Source: Rhinopomastus cyanomelas (lineage: Eukaryota; Chordata; Aves; Bucerotiformes; Rhinopomastidae). From it: a DNA stretch of 64,000 nt. Where the stretch lies: contig VXBP01004066.1 of the NCBI GenBank assembly GCA_013400115.1, positions 186,001 to 250,000 on the forward strand. The letters are read 5' to 3'. Under the pieces are notes generated by a model, which had not been told where the DNA came from, did not search any database, and worked only from the letters and a program-made list of their open reading frames with translations. Position numbers and translations under genes: made by a program. This document shows, one piece after another, positions 49,221 through 62,948 of the stretch; position 1 is the first letter of the stretch, and each line of letters begins with the position of its first letter.

Positions 49221-51909
49221 CCTCATCTTCAGACCAGCGTGCAGCAAAGAAAGTCCAGTTGCAAATACAAAGTCCACTTGTGAAATATGTTGTCCTTGAT
49301 GGGCATCAGAGGAGACCACTGACTTAAACAGCTTCTGATTCTTAGTTCAAGATGTGTCTATGTAACCCCAGTGCTTGGCTGCCTTCCTGCTAAGCTTGGG
49401 CAAGCAGTGGTGTCCATTGTGTTCCTTCAGGCAGGAAGGAGCTGTGGGGCTCACACAGCAGGAACACACTGATCCCAACAATTTATAAACATGAGCCGCT
49501 GTCTGGCTGGTGGCAGCAGGAGCCAGGATTTTTGAGAAGATTACTTGGTTCAACATAGCCTGAAGGAATGAGAAACAAGCAGCCTGAGAGAGGAACACAT
49601 TGAGTAGCTTGGCGTTGGGATGGGGTGGCCTGTCTTATGAGCAAAGATGAGTTATCCTTCTGCACACAGGTTTATGGAAGCAGTGTTTCAGCCCATGGAG
49701 GGGCAACTCTTGGTGAGATATGTGCTGGTTCCCATTGCTCATGAAATGTGGTGGGACAGGTCTCTTTTTCTCTAACTGGAATGCTTGGTGGACTAGCAGC
49801 AGGGGTGTTGGTGCTTTCTTCAGACTTTTCTTGGTTGGAGTAGCCTGGGATAAGTGACCCTGAGACTGCAGGAGTTAGATATGACAAGTCCCAGCCAACA
49901 TGCTTGAAGGCTGAGGGTCAAACTAGAGCTCCAGGGAGCCTCTGGGACTTGCTGTTGCCTTCAGTGTAATCCCGAATTTCCCTATGATGACTTTTGCAGC
50001 AACATGTGAATCCAAGATCCACACAGAACTGCCTTCTATCGGCAAAGCATCCCGTAGGTGCCTGTTCACAGAGCTGAAATTTTCCACTCAGCTCTGCACG
50101 ACTTCCTAAGCGCCTATAACCAAGTTCTAAGCTAAGTGTCTACAACCCAGTCATGAGCTATTCGACTAAAATAAGAACTCAGGCTTCAAAATAAGAAACC
50201 CAAAACCAAACCCACAGCCTTTTTTTCCCCCAAGTTCTAAAAAAAAAAGTCATATTGCCTTTTTAAATTAATCTCTCACCACTTTGCATGAACTCACAGC
50301 TCTGCAGAAGCTTTTCTCAGCAGATGCCAAAGCTGAGCTCAGTGGAAGATCTACTCGAGTGGTTCAAAGCGATCACGTGCTCAGGACCTCAGTGTGTTCC
50401 TGAGGCCTTTCTTACCTTTCAGAGGGGAAGAACTTTGTTTAGCCAGCAGGTTCATTCCTATTTGGCCGTATGCCGAGAGGAGTGAAGGCGGCGTGTTCGG
50501 TAGCTCTGTTTTCCTCCAACCCTCTTTTCCAAATTACGATCAGCTAACACTGGCAGGTGAGCTCACAGAAATAAACCCCATTAGACAGCATGAACAAGCT
50601 AGGGAACCCCGGAGTTGGAGCCCAACGTAACTAAAATAATGGCCTTTCATTTCTTTTTACTGAGTTTTATGTAGTTTTATTTAATGAACCTGCATTGCTC
50701 TTCCCTTGTAATCGGTTACCGCACAGAAAAGGTAACGGAACAGATAACCTCTTCCTTTCTCTCAAGAGATTTTTATGGTTATCAGGAAAAGAATCATTCT
50801 ACTGCTCCCCTTGGGGACATGGAAGTTCTCAACAGAAGCACAGGGAAATCAAAGTTAGTTAGTTGAAATTATTTACGTGGTTGGGAGAGGAAAAGTTGGG
50901 GGGTTCTGCTGAGGTTTTTCTTGCTCCCCTTTTTTTTCCTTCTCATAAATCAGATTTGTCAGAATGAGGATTAATCTGGGATTTTATTATCCCTTTTTTT
51001 TTTTTCAAATCTGAATCTACAAAGTCTGGTCCAAAGGCCCCCAAAACCAAATGAGAGTTGTTCCATCTTGTGGAGTAGCTTTGAATCGTGTTGAAGACAC
51101 ATAAACAGGCAGCACCCCCACACACAGTGATGCTTGTCTGCTCCTTGTGCTTGTTGTCATAACTGGATTAATCCCTGAGCAGGACAGGGGGTTTGTTTTC
51201 TTCTGGATGTAAAGAGAAGCTGATGGTAACTCCCCAATCCTATTACTGCCCTTCAATCTCATTCTTCTCACTCTCGCATTTAATTCCTGACGTTCGACTT
51301 TCTTCATCCTGGGCCCTCTTCTCCTTTTTTGGCTCGGGTGTCTCGTGAGGTAGGACAAGGCTCCCCCATCTCCCCTACCCCGTATGGAGCTACAGGTGTT
51401 TCTCAACGATGTTCAAAGCTGCCTAGCTGCGTCTGGGTCAAAGGGCTCCAGCCTCAACACCTGCAAGAACAGCCAGCTTTCCCCACCTCTCACTTTCGTA
51501 GTTCAGCCCTTTGTGTTTGAACCATTTTCATAAAGGCAGGGCAAGAGCAGTGCTACCCTGTCTCTTCGTAGGGGAAACGTGAAACACGCGTTAATATAAC
51601 ATTGAGATTCCAGTTTCTAACGGCTCATAATCAACCACTGCTGCTTCTCAAAGCTCTTCACTGATTCCTTATGGCCACTGGATTTTTGGAACTCAAGGAC
51701 AGACACAAAGACACATCTTAACATCTCTGAGAATGAGCCTTAGCTGTCTTTAATGTTTTGCCAACCTCAGATTGGTCCAAAAAGAGATTTAAAGGGAATA
51801 TCCAGTGTTTTTCTGAATCAGGGCCTTAACGCGTATGTTTATTCTGATTTTTCTTAGGAATAATTGGAGCACCACCAGGCAGAGCTTTTGCTCAGCACCA
51901 CGGTCTAAA
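49221..51909. other. intergenic, no gene recognised
   Basis: AT-moderate sequence with A and T runs near 50,240 and 50,992. No supported gene. Confidence 0.45.
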
Positions 51910-51957
51910 CAGTGATGGGGTCCCTTCCAGTCCCTAATGATTCTATGATGATAGAAT
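51910..51957 (+). mobile_element. tiny CR1 tail
   Basis: GGGGTCCCTTCCAGTCCCTA followed by ATGATTCTATGATGATAGAAT: only the last 45 bases or so of a forward CR1 copy. Confidence 0.7.
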
Positions 51958-54411
51958 ATCCCGTTATTTGTGCTAAAGGCCTCACTTAAGGGTTATTCTG
52001 GCAAAGTCAGGAGAGAGAGTGGCGCAGTGTGTGCGCTGGTCTGACAGGCATCTGCTGAAGGTCCCGAGGCTATCCTGGTTCGCTCTAGATGTGGATGAAC
52101 CAAAGCGGTCCCAGGATACTGAAGGCACAAACCTCTTCAGGACTGCAGCATTCTCTGTCCATTTGTGGCTTGGCAGAACATAGAACTCGGCCCTACCTGA
52201 AGCCACCCCAGTGTAGGAGCTGGCCTGGAGGACTGGCGTGTATGAGGTCATTTTGGCTTTCCCTGCAAGCACCTGTCACACAGAGCCGGATGGAGCTTTG
52301 TTAACCTTGCCAAGTGCAGAAGGAGAGCAGAGATGGAGATGTCCACGGGGGAGGGAGTTTACACTCCAGGTGAGAGTGATTCAGGCAGGAGAGCACTTTA
52401 AACTTACAGTTTCTTGAGAAGCTTTGTGCCCCATGAGAGGTATCTCCTTGGAGGCAACGCTGACACACAGGTGTCTGTGGGAACAGTGTGCAGTATTTTT
52501 CCCCACCCTTAACTTTTGTCTAGCGTGGAAAACATGTCCCTAAAAGTTACACTTGGAGTGCCACTGTCTTAGTGATTCACAGGGATCTGAATCCTGATGT
52601 AAGTCATCGAAACAACTGCAAACAAGAGACTTGTGGCACCACCTACCAGCTCGCATTGGTCAAGCGTCGTACATTAGTTATTTATTGAGAAGTGTCCTCC
52701 AGCTTCTGCACATTCTACTGGAAACCGTTCAGGTGGCAGTTTGGGCTCTTCAGCTGAAGTGTTAACCTGGCCATCACCAGTGGAAGGGAATCCCCGAAGG
52801 ACAGAAGGCAAGAAAAATCATAAGTGAGTGGGTCACTCAATGAGATAGTGGCTGCCGTTGTTGACTGTGGTGTCATGTTGACTGTGCAAGAGATGGGCTC
52901 GGCCAGACGATCTCAAACCACACAGTGTGCCTTTGGTGGAGCCCTTGGAAGCAGCCCATGTGCTATGTAAGCTGAAAATAACTTCAGAGCTTGTCTTCTC
53001 TGTTTTCTTTGAGCTTCCTGGCTTCAAAAGTATGAAGGACTATATGCAGTCTTTCATGTTGGGAGCTTCACTTACTAATGAGCTTTTAATGAGGTTTTCA
53101 TCTTCAAGTGAAGAGCCCAGTATCAAGGGCAAGTGAGTGCAATTAGCAAAGCAAAATAATCTCTCACTTTAATGTTTCCTTCTTTTATAAACCTGATCAT
53201 AACAGCCAAGCCCTCTCCTCTGTCTCTACCATCACTGGTTTTAGAGAAGGCTGGAGCCTGATGAGGACTGCAGCCACTGCTTCACATCTGGTTTCTTCTC
53301 AGAAGTTGGATGTAGCAGGACCTTGCTGTCAAGATCAGCCAGGAAATGAAATATTTCATTGTGATGATTTCCATACTTGCACTGATCTCCTGCAGATTCA
53401 TAACGGAAGCCATCATGGAGCAAACCAAACCTCCCGCAGACCACTGTGTCTAGTCACCTACATGTGATTCTGGTTCCCTGCCATGTGCCGGTTTCTTTTA
53501 GACATCACTCCTTGTGCAACAGCATCCGTGCTCGTAACACTGCTGGTACGGTAGGCTCGGAACAATTTCAGTAACCCTGGGTTGCTGGGACAGAGCGCCA
53601 AGCAGTTGTCTGAGCTGGACAAGTCGGAATTTGATTGCTGATCAGACTCTTCAGTCCTGACTTATATTAGATGGGTTTCCATATCATTTCTTTCTGGTGG
53701 TCCTTAGGCAAGAAGCCATAAACTGACAGTGCAACAGCTCAGCGGTGCCGCCTCCTGCGCTGCCCTGGACTTTGCGTGGTTTGTGCAATTGTTAATTGGG
53801 GTGTTTTTTTTTTTCATTTTGGCAGGAAAACCTGACGACGAGTTTAGACCAACCTGAAATCCATCTTTCCCCCATCCTGCTTTTCCAGGACAGTTGTCAA
53901 AGTGGCAAATCAGTGATTACACAGCTCTGTCATGCTCCATGTGCCACTGTCATTCTTAGCCGTCTGCTCCCCATCACTCCGCCTTCTTTCTCGGCCCTTG
54001 TGAGCTGGGGGCACAAGCAAAGGACTTTTTGCAGCTGCTTCTGCACAGCGGTGAACTTATACCTGTGAAGCCGTAGGAGAAAGGGTGGAAAAGCAGAGCA
54101 GACCTTTGTCCTGTCCTCATTTCTTTACCTGCACTACCAGTGTTTGGATTTGCCTTCAAGTTAATCTTGTCAGGTGAAGTTTGTGCCATGTTTGAGAAGC
54201 CTGGAGCACCGCATAGTGTTATCTCTTCTTCTTGATCCCCGCACTTGTCTCTAAGCCCCGAGCACAGGGCACACACATCTCCCTTGGTAGCCCATTGTCT
54301 TGAGTCTGAACAACTGCTCTCTGTTTCCAGCTCTGTCACTGCCTAGTTAACTCTGGCATAGCTGGAAATCCGTTGTGAAACTGAGCCTTCAGCCCTCTCT
54401 TGTCTTCCGCA
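51958..54411. other. intergenic, no gene recognised
   Basis: No supported gene. Contains a T run near 53,805. Confidence 0.45.
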
Positions 54412-54523
54412 CCAAACCATTTAGGTTGGGAAAGACCTTGGAGCTCATTGAGTCCAACCGTTAACCCAACTGTCCCAAGTCCACTGCTAAACCATGGCCC
54501 TAAGTTCCAGATCTACACAACTT
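54412..54523 (-). mobile_element. CR1-type 3' tail
   Basis: The plus strand shows AACCATTTAGGTTGGGAAAG, ACCTTGGAGCTCATTGAGTC and CCACTGCTAAACCATGGCCC, then AGATCTACACAACTT. Reverse orientation, same subfamily as 49,111. Confidence 0.85.
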
Positions 54524-57500
54524 GTTTTCCTCTGCCCATCACATTTCATGCTTCTTTCCAAGTTATCAAACATCTGCGTCTCACTTTCCCCTCTTCGTCC
54601 TTCTCCTCACCCAGATCACACTTCCACTCACTTTGCCTTTCTCTGTGCAGGAGCAGCAAGGGCAGAGCTGTTACTCACGCTCTGAACTCGCTAGGTTTCA
54701 GAAGGTACCGAAACATTCTATGTACCACTTGGATAGAGCTGGGACTGAGGAGTCACATCATGGAGGTCTTTCACTTTAGTGAAGGTAGTTCGTTTGCTCT
54801 CAGCTGTCAATTTTCCAACTGCCGGCACCTCCTACTCTGCTTCCCCTCAGCCCGTCCTGTTCTGCCCACACTGTTTGCTCATGGACCAGGCAGAGGACTG
54901 GATTATTACTGACACTCATCAGGCAACTTTGAGTTTCCCAGCTGAAATCTCTCAATCCCTGGCTTGAAAACCTATCACAAGCTCTTCAAAGCCTCACCAG
55001 GACTCTTCATTTTGGCCCAGTGGTTTTGAACCTCCAGAAGAGGGCTAGAAGCAGCAAGAAAATGTGATGTGTGCCTGGAGAGTGGCTCAGGCTGCTCTGA
55101 AAAGACTGATGTGAAGGTCCTGATGAGGCATGAAGGCACCATTGAGTCACAGCCCAGGAGGGGATAAGCTGCACCAGGACTAAAAGGCATTTCAGTTCCC
55201 TGCTGGGACCAGAAAGTTGATTCTGTGCTAGTGATGGGTTCCTTTCCCCTCTTCAGTGCCTTGCTGACTGCAATTTGTGATGAAATGGCTCCTTTGGGAA
55301 ACTAGTCCTTTTGGGGAAAGAATTATGAAAAGGAAAAGAGATCCTTCCATCCCTTCATCAAACCCATGAGGACAACATTCCAAAATTCTGACTCTGTGAG
55401 CTGGGGTAGTGTTTTCTTCTATTTTTATGGGTCTGTCTTTTCCTCCCTTTAGTAAGAAGGCAACTGTCTTACTCCGGAAAGCAGCTAACACCTCACAGGT
55501 GACCCTTTGTCTTTGGTCAGAAGGGAGTTTGCCACAACTTGTTGAGAAGGCAGCCTTGCAGTGTTTATGATGAGCAGCCTTCCAAGAGAACCATGGTTTA
55601 AATCAAATTCTAGCTAAAATGTCCAGCTTCTGCAGCCTGAACTTGGTGCTGTTGTGCATGGACATGCCTTGGCCAGGGTAAGGGACTGGTGTTCGGAGCA
55701 AAACCTATCTCAGAGACAGATCTCAGGACAGAGTTCTGGCACTCACAGTCAAGGTCTTCCGCGTTTCAAGAAGAGTTGGCTGGTGGTGCTGTAAAGGTGT
55801 CAAAGGCACAGTCAAAGCTATTGGGCTGATATTGGGTCCAAGGGCCCAGAGTAACGAGTCCAAAGAGGGGTCCTGCAACTCTCATGTTATCGCATGGTGT
55901 TAGATGATTGCTGGCTGTGCTCAGGCAGTTTGTTCCCATCATCTGAGAGAGAAAATCAGCTCGTTGTTAGTGTGTGTTGTGTTGTAAGTAGCTGGGAAGT
56001 TCTTTGTGGGTTGATCTGAACAGGTTGGGACTCAAGGACAAAACGTGTTGAGGTACATCTGGACTCTGCTGAGCATCTGCTTGTGAAAGCAGCCTTTTAT
56101 GATCATCCTGGCCCCTATGGGTTCAACTAATGAACCAGTCAGTCCACAACTAATTTGCCAGCTTCGGGAAAGTTTTCAATCACTCTTTTCCAGCTCATTT
56201 GAAAGCAAATAAGTTGTGGCATAATTACTCACTCAGGAATAGCTCAGTCCCAGGGACTCCCTGAGCATTGTGAGCAAGACACTTCGTGCCCAAGTGCTGC
56301 CAGTGGCAGCTCAGACTCCAGAAGGCTTGAGCCAAACTGAGACACGCTATTATTCCTTTTCCTTTCTTCTTCTATTTTTCAGTCCTCAACCAAAAATAAC
56401 TTGCCCTGCCTGCCTCGTTTGCTAACTGAGTCAGGTATTCCTGCTCATCCTACTGCACGTTCAGCCCTGCTCCAATTGATGGCTCTGCTGGAGGTGGTTT
56501 GAATTTTCATCTTGCACAGACACATCCCAACTGCTCGGCAAGAGGCCACCAGATGAGCTGCCTTTGTAGTCATCGTGCAGGCTGAAGTGATTGAAAAAAG
56601 CTTTAAACTGAATGAAGCTTGGGTTCTTTCTCTTTTATTTCACTCCATTGTTTTCTTCAGCTCATGCTTTAATAGAGCGCTGGACAGCTGGGCCAAGTGA
56701 GCACATACCTTTGGAGTGAAGTGCAGCCGGAGCTACAGCTGCAGCTCTTCCTACACGTTGCTCAATAGCTGGTGAGAACTGCTGGGGCCGACTACAGGGA
56801 CCGATGGGGCGATGCTGCTGTTGTGACCAGCTCAGGACCAGTTTAGTGCCTCGAGTGTTGCTGAATGGAGGAGACATGGCTCCTCCTAGTAACAGAGGGG
56901 TTACTAGAAAAGTACCCTGGAAAGCCGTAGCTGCATTAATATTTGTTCTAATTGCACACTCTGGAGCATCACGTTAGTACCTGGGGAAGCAAGGGTTTCA
57001 TTTTTAATGGCTTCGTGCACGCTTGCAGCCAGTGCGTGAGCACTTTGCCTGTCTGCCAGTCCACACAGAGTCTGGATGTTCTGCCAGCCACGTGCACCAC
57101 GGTCTGTTGTGGGTTGGGTACCAGGCACAGAAAACATTTTGTGTGGCTTCTAATGAGGGTCCAACAGTGACGTGATCTGTGGTGTTTTATCTTTGCTGGA
57201 AGTGGCAGAAACTGGTTTTCTGGAACAGAGTTGCCTTGAGTGGAATTCAGCCTGGAAATCTGTCGGAGACTCTTTGGCCATGACGTCTTCCTTTGTAAGT
57301 GGACTAGAAAATAGCAGAGAATGGGCAAACGTGGTCGAGGCTGAGACTGAAGCCAGAGCTCAGTTGCTGGTGCTTTCAAATAATTAACACAGAGCAGCTC
57401 TGGCTGGATGAAAATGGTCCTGCAGGGTCAGGGCAATAGACCACCTCAGCATCTGCACCATCACGGTTCAGCAAACAATGGATCTACCCTCCACCAATGT

Positions 57501-57529
57501 ATTTCATCTTCTTCCTTAGCAGTGCTCTG
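54524..57529. other. intergenic, no gene recognised
   Basis: About 3 kb with no supported gene. Open frames are short and without motif. Confidence 0.45.
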
Positions 57530-57650
57530 GGCAGATTGGATGGGGCTCTGGACAGCCTGGTCTGATGAGAGGTGGCCCTGCTCTTGGCAGGTGGTTGGGA
57601 CTGGATGATCTCTGAGGTCCCTTCCAACTCAAATCATTCCATGATTCTGC
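57530..57650 (+). mobile_element. CR1 3' tail fragment
   Basis: Forward CR1 end with GGATGGGGCTCTGGACAGCC, then GGTGGCCCTGCTCTTGGCAG, GGACTGGATGATCTCTGAGG, TCCCTTCCAACTCAAATCAT and the terminal TCCATGATTCTG. Confidence 0.9.
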
Positions 57651-60600
57651 AGTCTCTGGAACTCAGCATAAGCTTCTCGGCATCACGTTTTGTGGTGGTG
57701 AGCACAAGGACCAATCCTATTCCCTTAAGGACAGGAATGGATTGCACTCTTAATAGTTGATTCTTTGAAAAATTGTTTTCTTTGGCTTTTTTTAAAGCCT
57801 TGCAGCCAGAAGCTGTTACCAGCTGCTCAGTGTTTGTTTTACTAGTGGGATGAGTTAGTTAAAATCAGCTTCTTCACTGTAGTCAGACTTGCACCCAGCT
57901 CTGCTAATGAGAAATCTCAGTCCACGTGAGATAAAATTAGCTGGAGATTGTAACAATGTGGGCAGCAATATCCTCAGACAGTGGAGCCAGATTTGGAAGG
58001 TAGCTTCTGCCCAAGCCTCATGTTGTGAAAACCAGATTTTAAAATTAGAAAAGCTTTGAATGACTTTCCCTGAGCTGGTTCAGTTGAACCAGACGGAGCA
58101 TCTCTGTTAGCAAGACTGATCTCTTTCATCTTTTAATGGGGATTTGGCTGGGTTTTGTCCTCTTTGGGTGCTCTGGTCCTCTCTGGGTGCACAGCTGATA
58201 GCTCCTTGTGTGCATCTTTAAATGCAGCAGTTGTGCAAGTGAACAGATCCTGGTGATAAGTGGGTGAAACCACAAATTAGTTCATTCTCCTTCCCCTATT
58301 TCTTTGTAATGAAAAGATAAAGTCACCCCAGAAAATGCAGAGGAGGCTCTGCTATCTGTGGCATACCGAGCCTGCAGCGAGCACACATCTTAAATCACCG
58401 CTCTAAAGCCTATTTACAGGGCTAAATGTCATCTGCTTAAAAAGAATGGGTTTATTCTGAAAGTAAAAAAATCTCCCCAAGGTGACGAGTTAGTGTTTCC
58501 CTGTGGAGCAGCCAGCCAGAATTATTCCAGGCTTCTCTTGAAGTCAATTGCCTGTAGGAAAATCTATTCAGCCCACTAAGTTGGTCCAAATTCAGCAGGT
58601 AGAAATAGCGAAGCAGGGGATGCCTCATTCATGGTTGTTGGTGAAAGGTCAGTCACATGGTGAGACAACAAACTACTCTGGGAATTAAAAGTTAATGTAA
58701 GAGGCTTTGGGTAAGCAGTAGCTTTGATGTTTTTCATCGTGAGCCAGTTTGCTTCTGGCCAATCTGCATAAGCCTTCTTGAAAAGAATCAGGTGCCAGTG
58801 GCATCCTCAAAATGAAGGGCTTAAGCGTCTGTATTGTAGAGGCTGATTCTTCAGCATCTTATCTCAGATTGAATTTAATGTGAAAGAAAGTGGAGCACAA
58901 CCTCAGCACTGCAGTAACTACTCATCTACATCTCCCCAAACCCCTTCTTGCCTGCTCCCTCAACTAGTTCCCTTGTCTGAACTCTAAGCGGGCAGGGTCA
59001 GACAAACTATAACCACAGAGAAATGCGTTGCTGGACTGTGTCTGCAGCTCAACATCCCTCCCAGTTTAGTTCTGCTCTTTGCTCGCGACTCCCAGAGTTT
59101 CATAACGGGGTTTCTAAAAACGTGGTGAAACTTGGCAAAGTGACAGCCAAGAAATGCTTTTCCCTAGGAATTTCAAAGGCATCAGTGCAGTCGCTGTTGA
59201 GATATTCTAAGACACAGAGGGTGGGGGAATAACTGTTGAAAAGCTTGATGTCTTAGGTTAATGCTGATGGAGAGATGTCATTAGTCTTTTGTTCTTAAAA
59301 CAATCGGAGAGTCAATAATTCAAATTATTAATGGCACGCCGCATCAGCACCGAAGGAGCACACCGATAGGGCTGGGACTGCTCTTTTCCAAGGGAGTCGT
59401 AACATCTCTAGTAAAAGAAAAAGAGCCCTAATTGCAAGGAAGTTAATGAAAAGCACTTTGTGGATGTTTCGAATTACAAACTTGCCCAGGGAACCCTCTG
59501 ACTGCCTGGGTAAGCATTGCCAGGTTTATAGGAGAGGTTAGGGTTAGGGTTTGTCTTTGTCTGGCCACAACAACAACCATGGGTATGGACAAGCTAGTGG
59601 GGAAAGACTTCCTGAGGTCTTGCGCACGCGTGTGAGCAGGGAGACTCCTGTAGCTTGTGAAATGAAACCTGGAACTTAGGATCTTGAAGCCAACATTTTG
59701 TTCTCCTTTGTAATTCAGTAATGACTCCGACAGTTCCTCTGGGTTGGAGGAGATGCAGATTTCGGGGCTGGCAGGATGCAGTAAGGAGCTGATTTCCAAG
59801 TCTTTGATTTATATCTTCTGTATTCTGGACTAGTTAATAGCATTAGTCTCTCGCCTGCTTGGCTCGGTGTGCAGCAGCCTGTCCCTGGAGTAATTCCAGG
59901 ATGACTCATCCTACGTCAAGCAGCTCTGCTCTGTCTTGCCCTGTTATGAGCTTTAAAACCTAGAAGGACGCCGGAGTTGTGCCTAGACACCACATGTTGG
60001 GTCCCTTCCTAAACTTGTGTTGAATCTGTTTGTAGCAGATGAGGCTGAGTCAGTGCCACCATGAGCTGGTGGTACTGGTGGCGATGGCTCTCACCTGTTT
60101 GTGTGGCCTGAGCCTTTCCCTCACTACAGCATCCACCATTTTCTCAGTTGATGTCAGTTGTTTATGTGCCCAAAATTGTTCAGAGTGACAGGCGCGGTGG
60201 AGACTGTGCCCAGTCTATCATTTGCTGAGAATTACTTCAAATTAGAGGAGAAAGTGAAGGATGAGGCCCCTTGGCTGCACGAGCAGCGTGGCCTCCATGT
60301 GTCTGTGTGTATCTCGTGGACCAGTCCCTTCACAAAGACAAGGTCCCGTGCTGCCCTGAGGGTCCCTTATGGCTTCCTCTGTGGGGAACATGGTGCTGGT
60401 CCTTGACAGGACCACTGGCAGCATCCTAGTGCTTTTGGGTGTCTCCAGAACAAGTTTAATCACACCTGCATGTCTTCCAGGGAAATCCTCGTGTGACAAG
60501 AGCCGACTGCGGCAGTTACAGGGTGCGGACGTACAGCTGACATGGAAAAGTGGATGAAAAGTTTTGGGACAGATGATATTTGAACAATTTGGAGCTGCTT

Positions 60601-62149
60601 GTTCATGACAACAACAGTTTTTTGAAGCATGTAGCTGTATAAAGGAGGATTTGGGGTCTTTCTGCTGTTCCCGCAGTGCTGCTGCTTCCTTGTTCCTGGG
60701 GAACGGCAGCGCCAGCTGGCACAGATACCCCTCTCCCATTTGTTTTCCACTGTTTCACCTCCACGTCTTTATTTCTCTGCATCATCCGTCTGCGCTGTGC
60801 AGAGGCAAGGAGCCAAGGCAAGCCAGAGAGTGCAGTGCAGCTCTCCAGGCTTCATGATATTTTTAGGATTCGGCCATTAACCGGGTATCTTGCATCTTGT
60901 TTTTTTAAAAAGAGTGTTTTCTTGTCAGGCCTGGTACGTGAAGAATTTCTGGCTGAGTCTGTAAATTCCTGCAGAGAGATGCTGATCCTTTATCTAATGT
61001 TTGTTTTATGTGCTCCCTCCCAGAGCATATTACTGGTGTGCGACTACGTCGCTGTCATATGGCCCCACGGAGCCGCTGCACAGAGGACGTCTACGGCTCC
61101 CTGAAAGGGAAATTCTGTTCATTGGTTTCCAGTAACATCTGTCCTCATCGCTCTCAGTTTGAGGGCTGCTGGTTTGTCTGCAAACCACTTACACAACTAC
61201 TACATCCTCGTCAACATCTCAAACAGAGGCAGATTTTCTCCTGTTCCTTCTTTCAGGTAAAGCAGGTAAAGGAAATTCTGGTGTGGATCTGGATGATAGG
61301 ATTTTTTTCCTTAGTAACAGAGATTTTGAGGAATGGCTGTTCTAAATGCAGTGCTGTTCTGCCTGCTGCTTCACCTTGACAAAAATCAGCTCCAGGACTC
61401 TAAGACCCAGTGAATCGAGCTTTTCCTTGGAGAGGGGGACAGCTCTGGGTCGGCAGCATGAGCACAGATACTGGATGGGTCCAAACATCAGTTGGCCTCT
61501 AGGTGAGGGCAGTGTCTATGGAGCTACAAAACCAAATATAACCTTCTAGGACTTTGTACCCCCATGGACAGGAGCAAAAAGCCAGCCATCAGAAGGTTTT
61601 GCTTGCCATGTTCCTGGCTGCTCTGGGTTGGTGGCCAGCTCACAGTCGCTCAGAAGCCGCTGCAGGATGAATCAGTTACTGTAGCCCAGTTCCTGTTGAC
61701 AGAGGCCACCTTACAAGCTGTGCAGCTGGCAGCCCTGGTGGCAGGTGCGAGGAGAAATAAACAGCATGCCCAGAACAGGATGTGACTGCCCCATATCCAT
61801 GATTCATATCCTGAGCTGCATCCCTGGCACAGACCAGTGACCAGCACCTTGGCCCACTGGTTTCTCTTTGAGGTCCAGGAGACTTCCAGATATTCCTGCT
61901 GTTTACAAGGAAACTGCTTTGGGATGTTTTTTTGGGGAGTTTCTGCTCACAGCTCTCCTGGGAGATGAATGCTGCTGCCTGGGCAAGTGCTCTCAAAGGG
62001 GCTTTGTAGTGCTGCTGGCATTACCTGGGGCTCGATGCAAAAACCCTTTAAAGTTAGAGGCTGCCTCATCTGACAGGGTTTCCTATTGAGCTGGTGTGGG
62101 CATTCAGTAAGGAGAGACATGGAGAGACTGCTGATGCCCCATCCATCCT
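57651..62149. other. intergenic, no gene recognised
   Basis: About 4.5 kb without a supported gene. A short telomere-like GGTTAGGGTTAGGGTTT lies at 59,536-59,552. Open frames near 60,242-60,739 (minus) and 60,676-61,379 (plus) have no recognisable motif. Confidence 0.45.
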
Positions 62150-62383
62150 CTATACCATTATCTCCCTCAGCTTTTCCATCAGTTTTAGCATGTCCTGGTT
62201 GCCAAAGAGTAGGAGAGCTTTCTCCAGGTCCTTTTGGGGTATAAGTCCCTCAGACACCTCTTCTTTGCTCCCAGCATCCAGATGTCTTCTAGGCAGGTTT
62301 AGGCTCCTTCTGAATAACGAGAATTTTTCCAGCTGCTCCTACACAAACTTGAGTGCCATCTCCATGTTCTTCAAGGATAGTTG
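62150..62383 (-). pseudogene. interrupted coding-like frame, family unknown
   Basis: On the minus strand a frame with coding-like composition runs from about 62,383 to a TAG at 62,150-62,152, broken by a TAG at 62,339-62,341. The 62-codon part after the break is rich in Leu, Glu and Lys and looks like amphipathic helices (it contains KDLEKALLLFGNQDMLKLME). Codon use resembles real coding sequence. No ATG begins the frame after the break. It may be a decayed exon or retrocopy of a helical protein, or part of a repeat I do not recognise. Confidence 0.35.
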
Positions 62384-62429
62384 TCAGTATTTACAACCCA
62401 TGGAAGGTATGGAGAAAGAGGAAGATAGT

Positions 62430-62481
62430 CAATTACACTTGTAATTGATCAACTGTATTTAATCAGTTACACTTGTAATTG
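62430..62481. repeat. paired palindromes
   Basis: CAATTACA-CT-TGTAATTG (62,430-62,447) is a perfect 8-base inverted repeat. A near copy CAGTTACA-CT-TGTAATTG lies 34 bases on (62,464-62,481) in the same orientation. Confidence 0.7.
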
Positions 62482-62687
62482 ATTCCTGCAGACAAGGGCT
62501 TATGGGGTTCCAACAGGGTCAGAAAAAAATCAGATCTTTCTGGTGTACAACTACCCAAAGACAAGCTCTGACAGCACATAGCTGTCTTCTCCACAACCTG
62601 GGGAATGGAGATTCATATTATTATCCATATGTATCATCTATGTTAATTTTATGGATTCTTTTCTAATTGCTTTCACTCCTCCTTTCA

Positions 62688-62881
62688 GGAAGAACAAACA
62701 TTGATCATTGGAACAGGCTGCCCAGAGAGGTGGTGGAGGCCCCATCCCTGGACCCATCCCAGGTCAGGCTGGATGAGGCTCTGGGCAGTCTGTTCTAGTG
62801 AGAGTTGTCCCTGCTTGTTGTAGGGGGTTTGGACCAGATGACCCTTAGAGATCCCTTCCAACCCTATGATTCTATGAATTC
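62688..62881 (+). mobile_element. CR1 3' fragment, about 190 bp
   Basis: Forward CR1 end with GGAACAGGCTGCCCAGAGAG, GGTGGTGGAGGCCCCATCCC, GGACCAGATGACCCTTAGAG, TCCCTTCCAACCCTATGATT and CTATGAATTC at the tail. The sequence is well preserved, so this is one of the younger copies in the window. Confidence 0.93.
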
Positions 62882-62907
62882 CCAAGTGGCTTCTCTGAAC
62901 CTGACAA

Positions 62908-62948
62908 GTTTTTAAGGGTCTTTTCCAATCTAAAGAACTCTGTGACTT
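62908..62948 (+). mobile_element. short CR1 tail
   Basis: AAGGGTCTTTTCCAATCTAA followed by AGAACTCTGTGACTT. A 40-base forward tail just after another CR1 copy. Confidence 0.6.
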
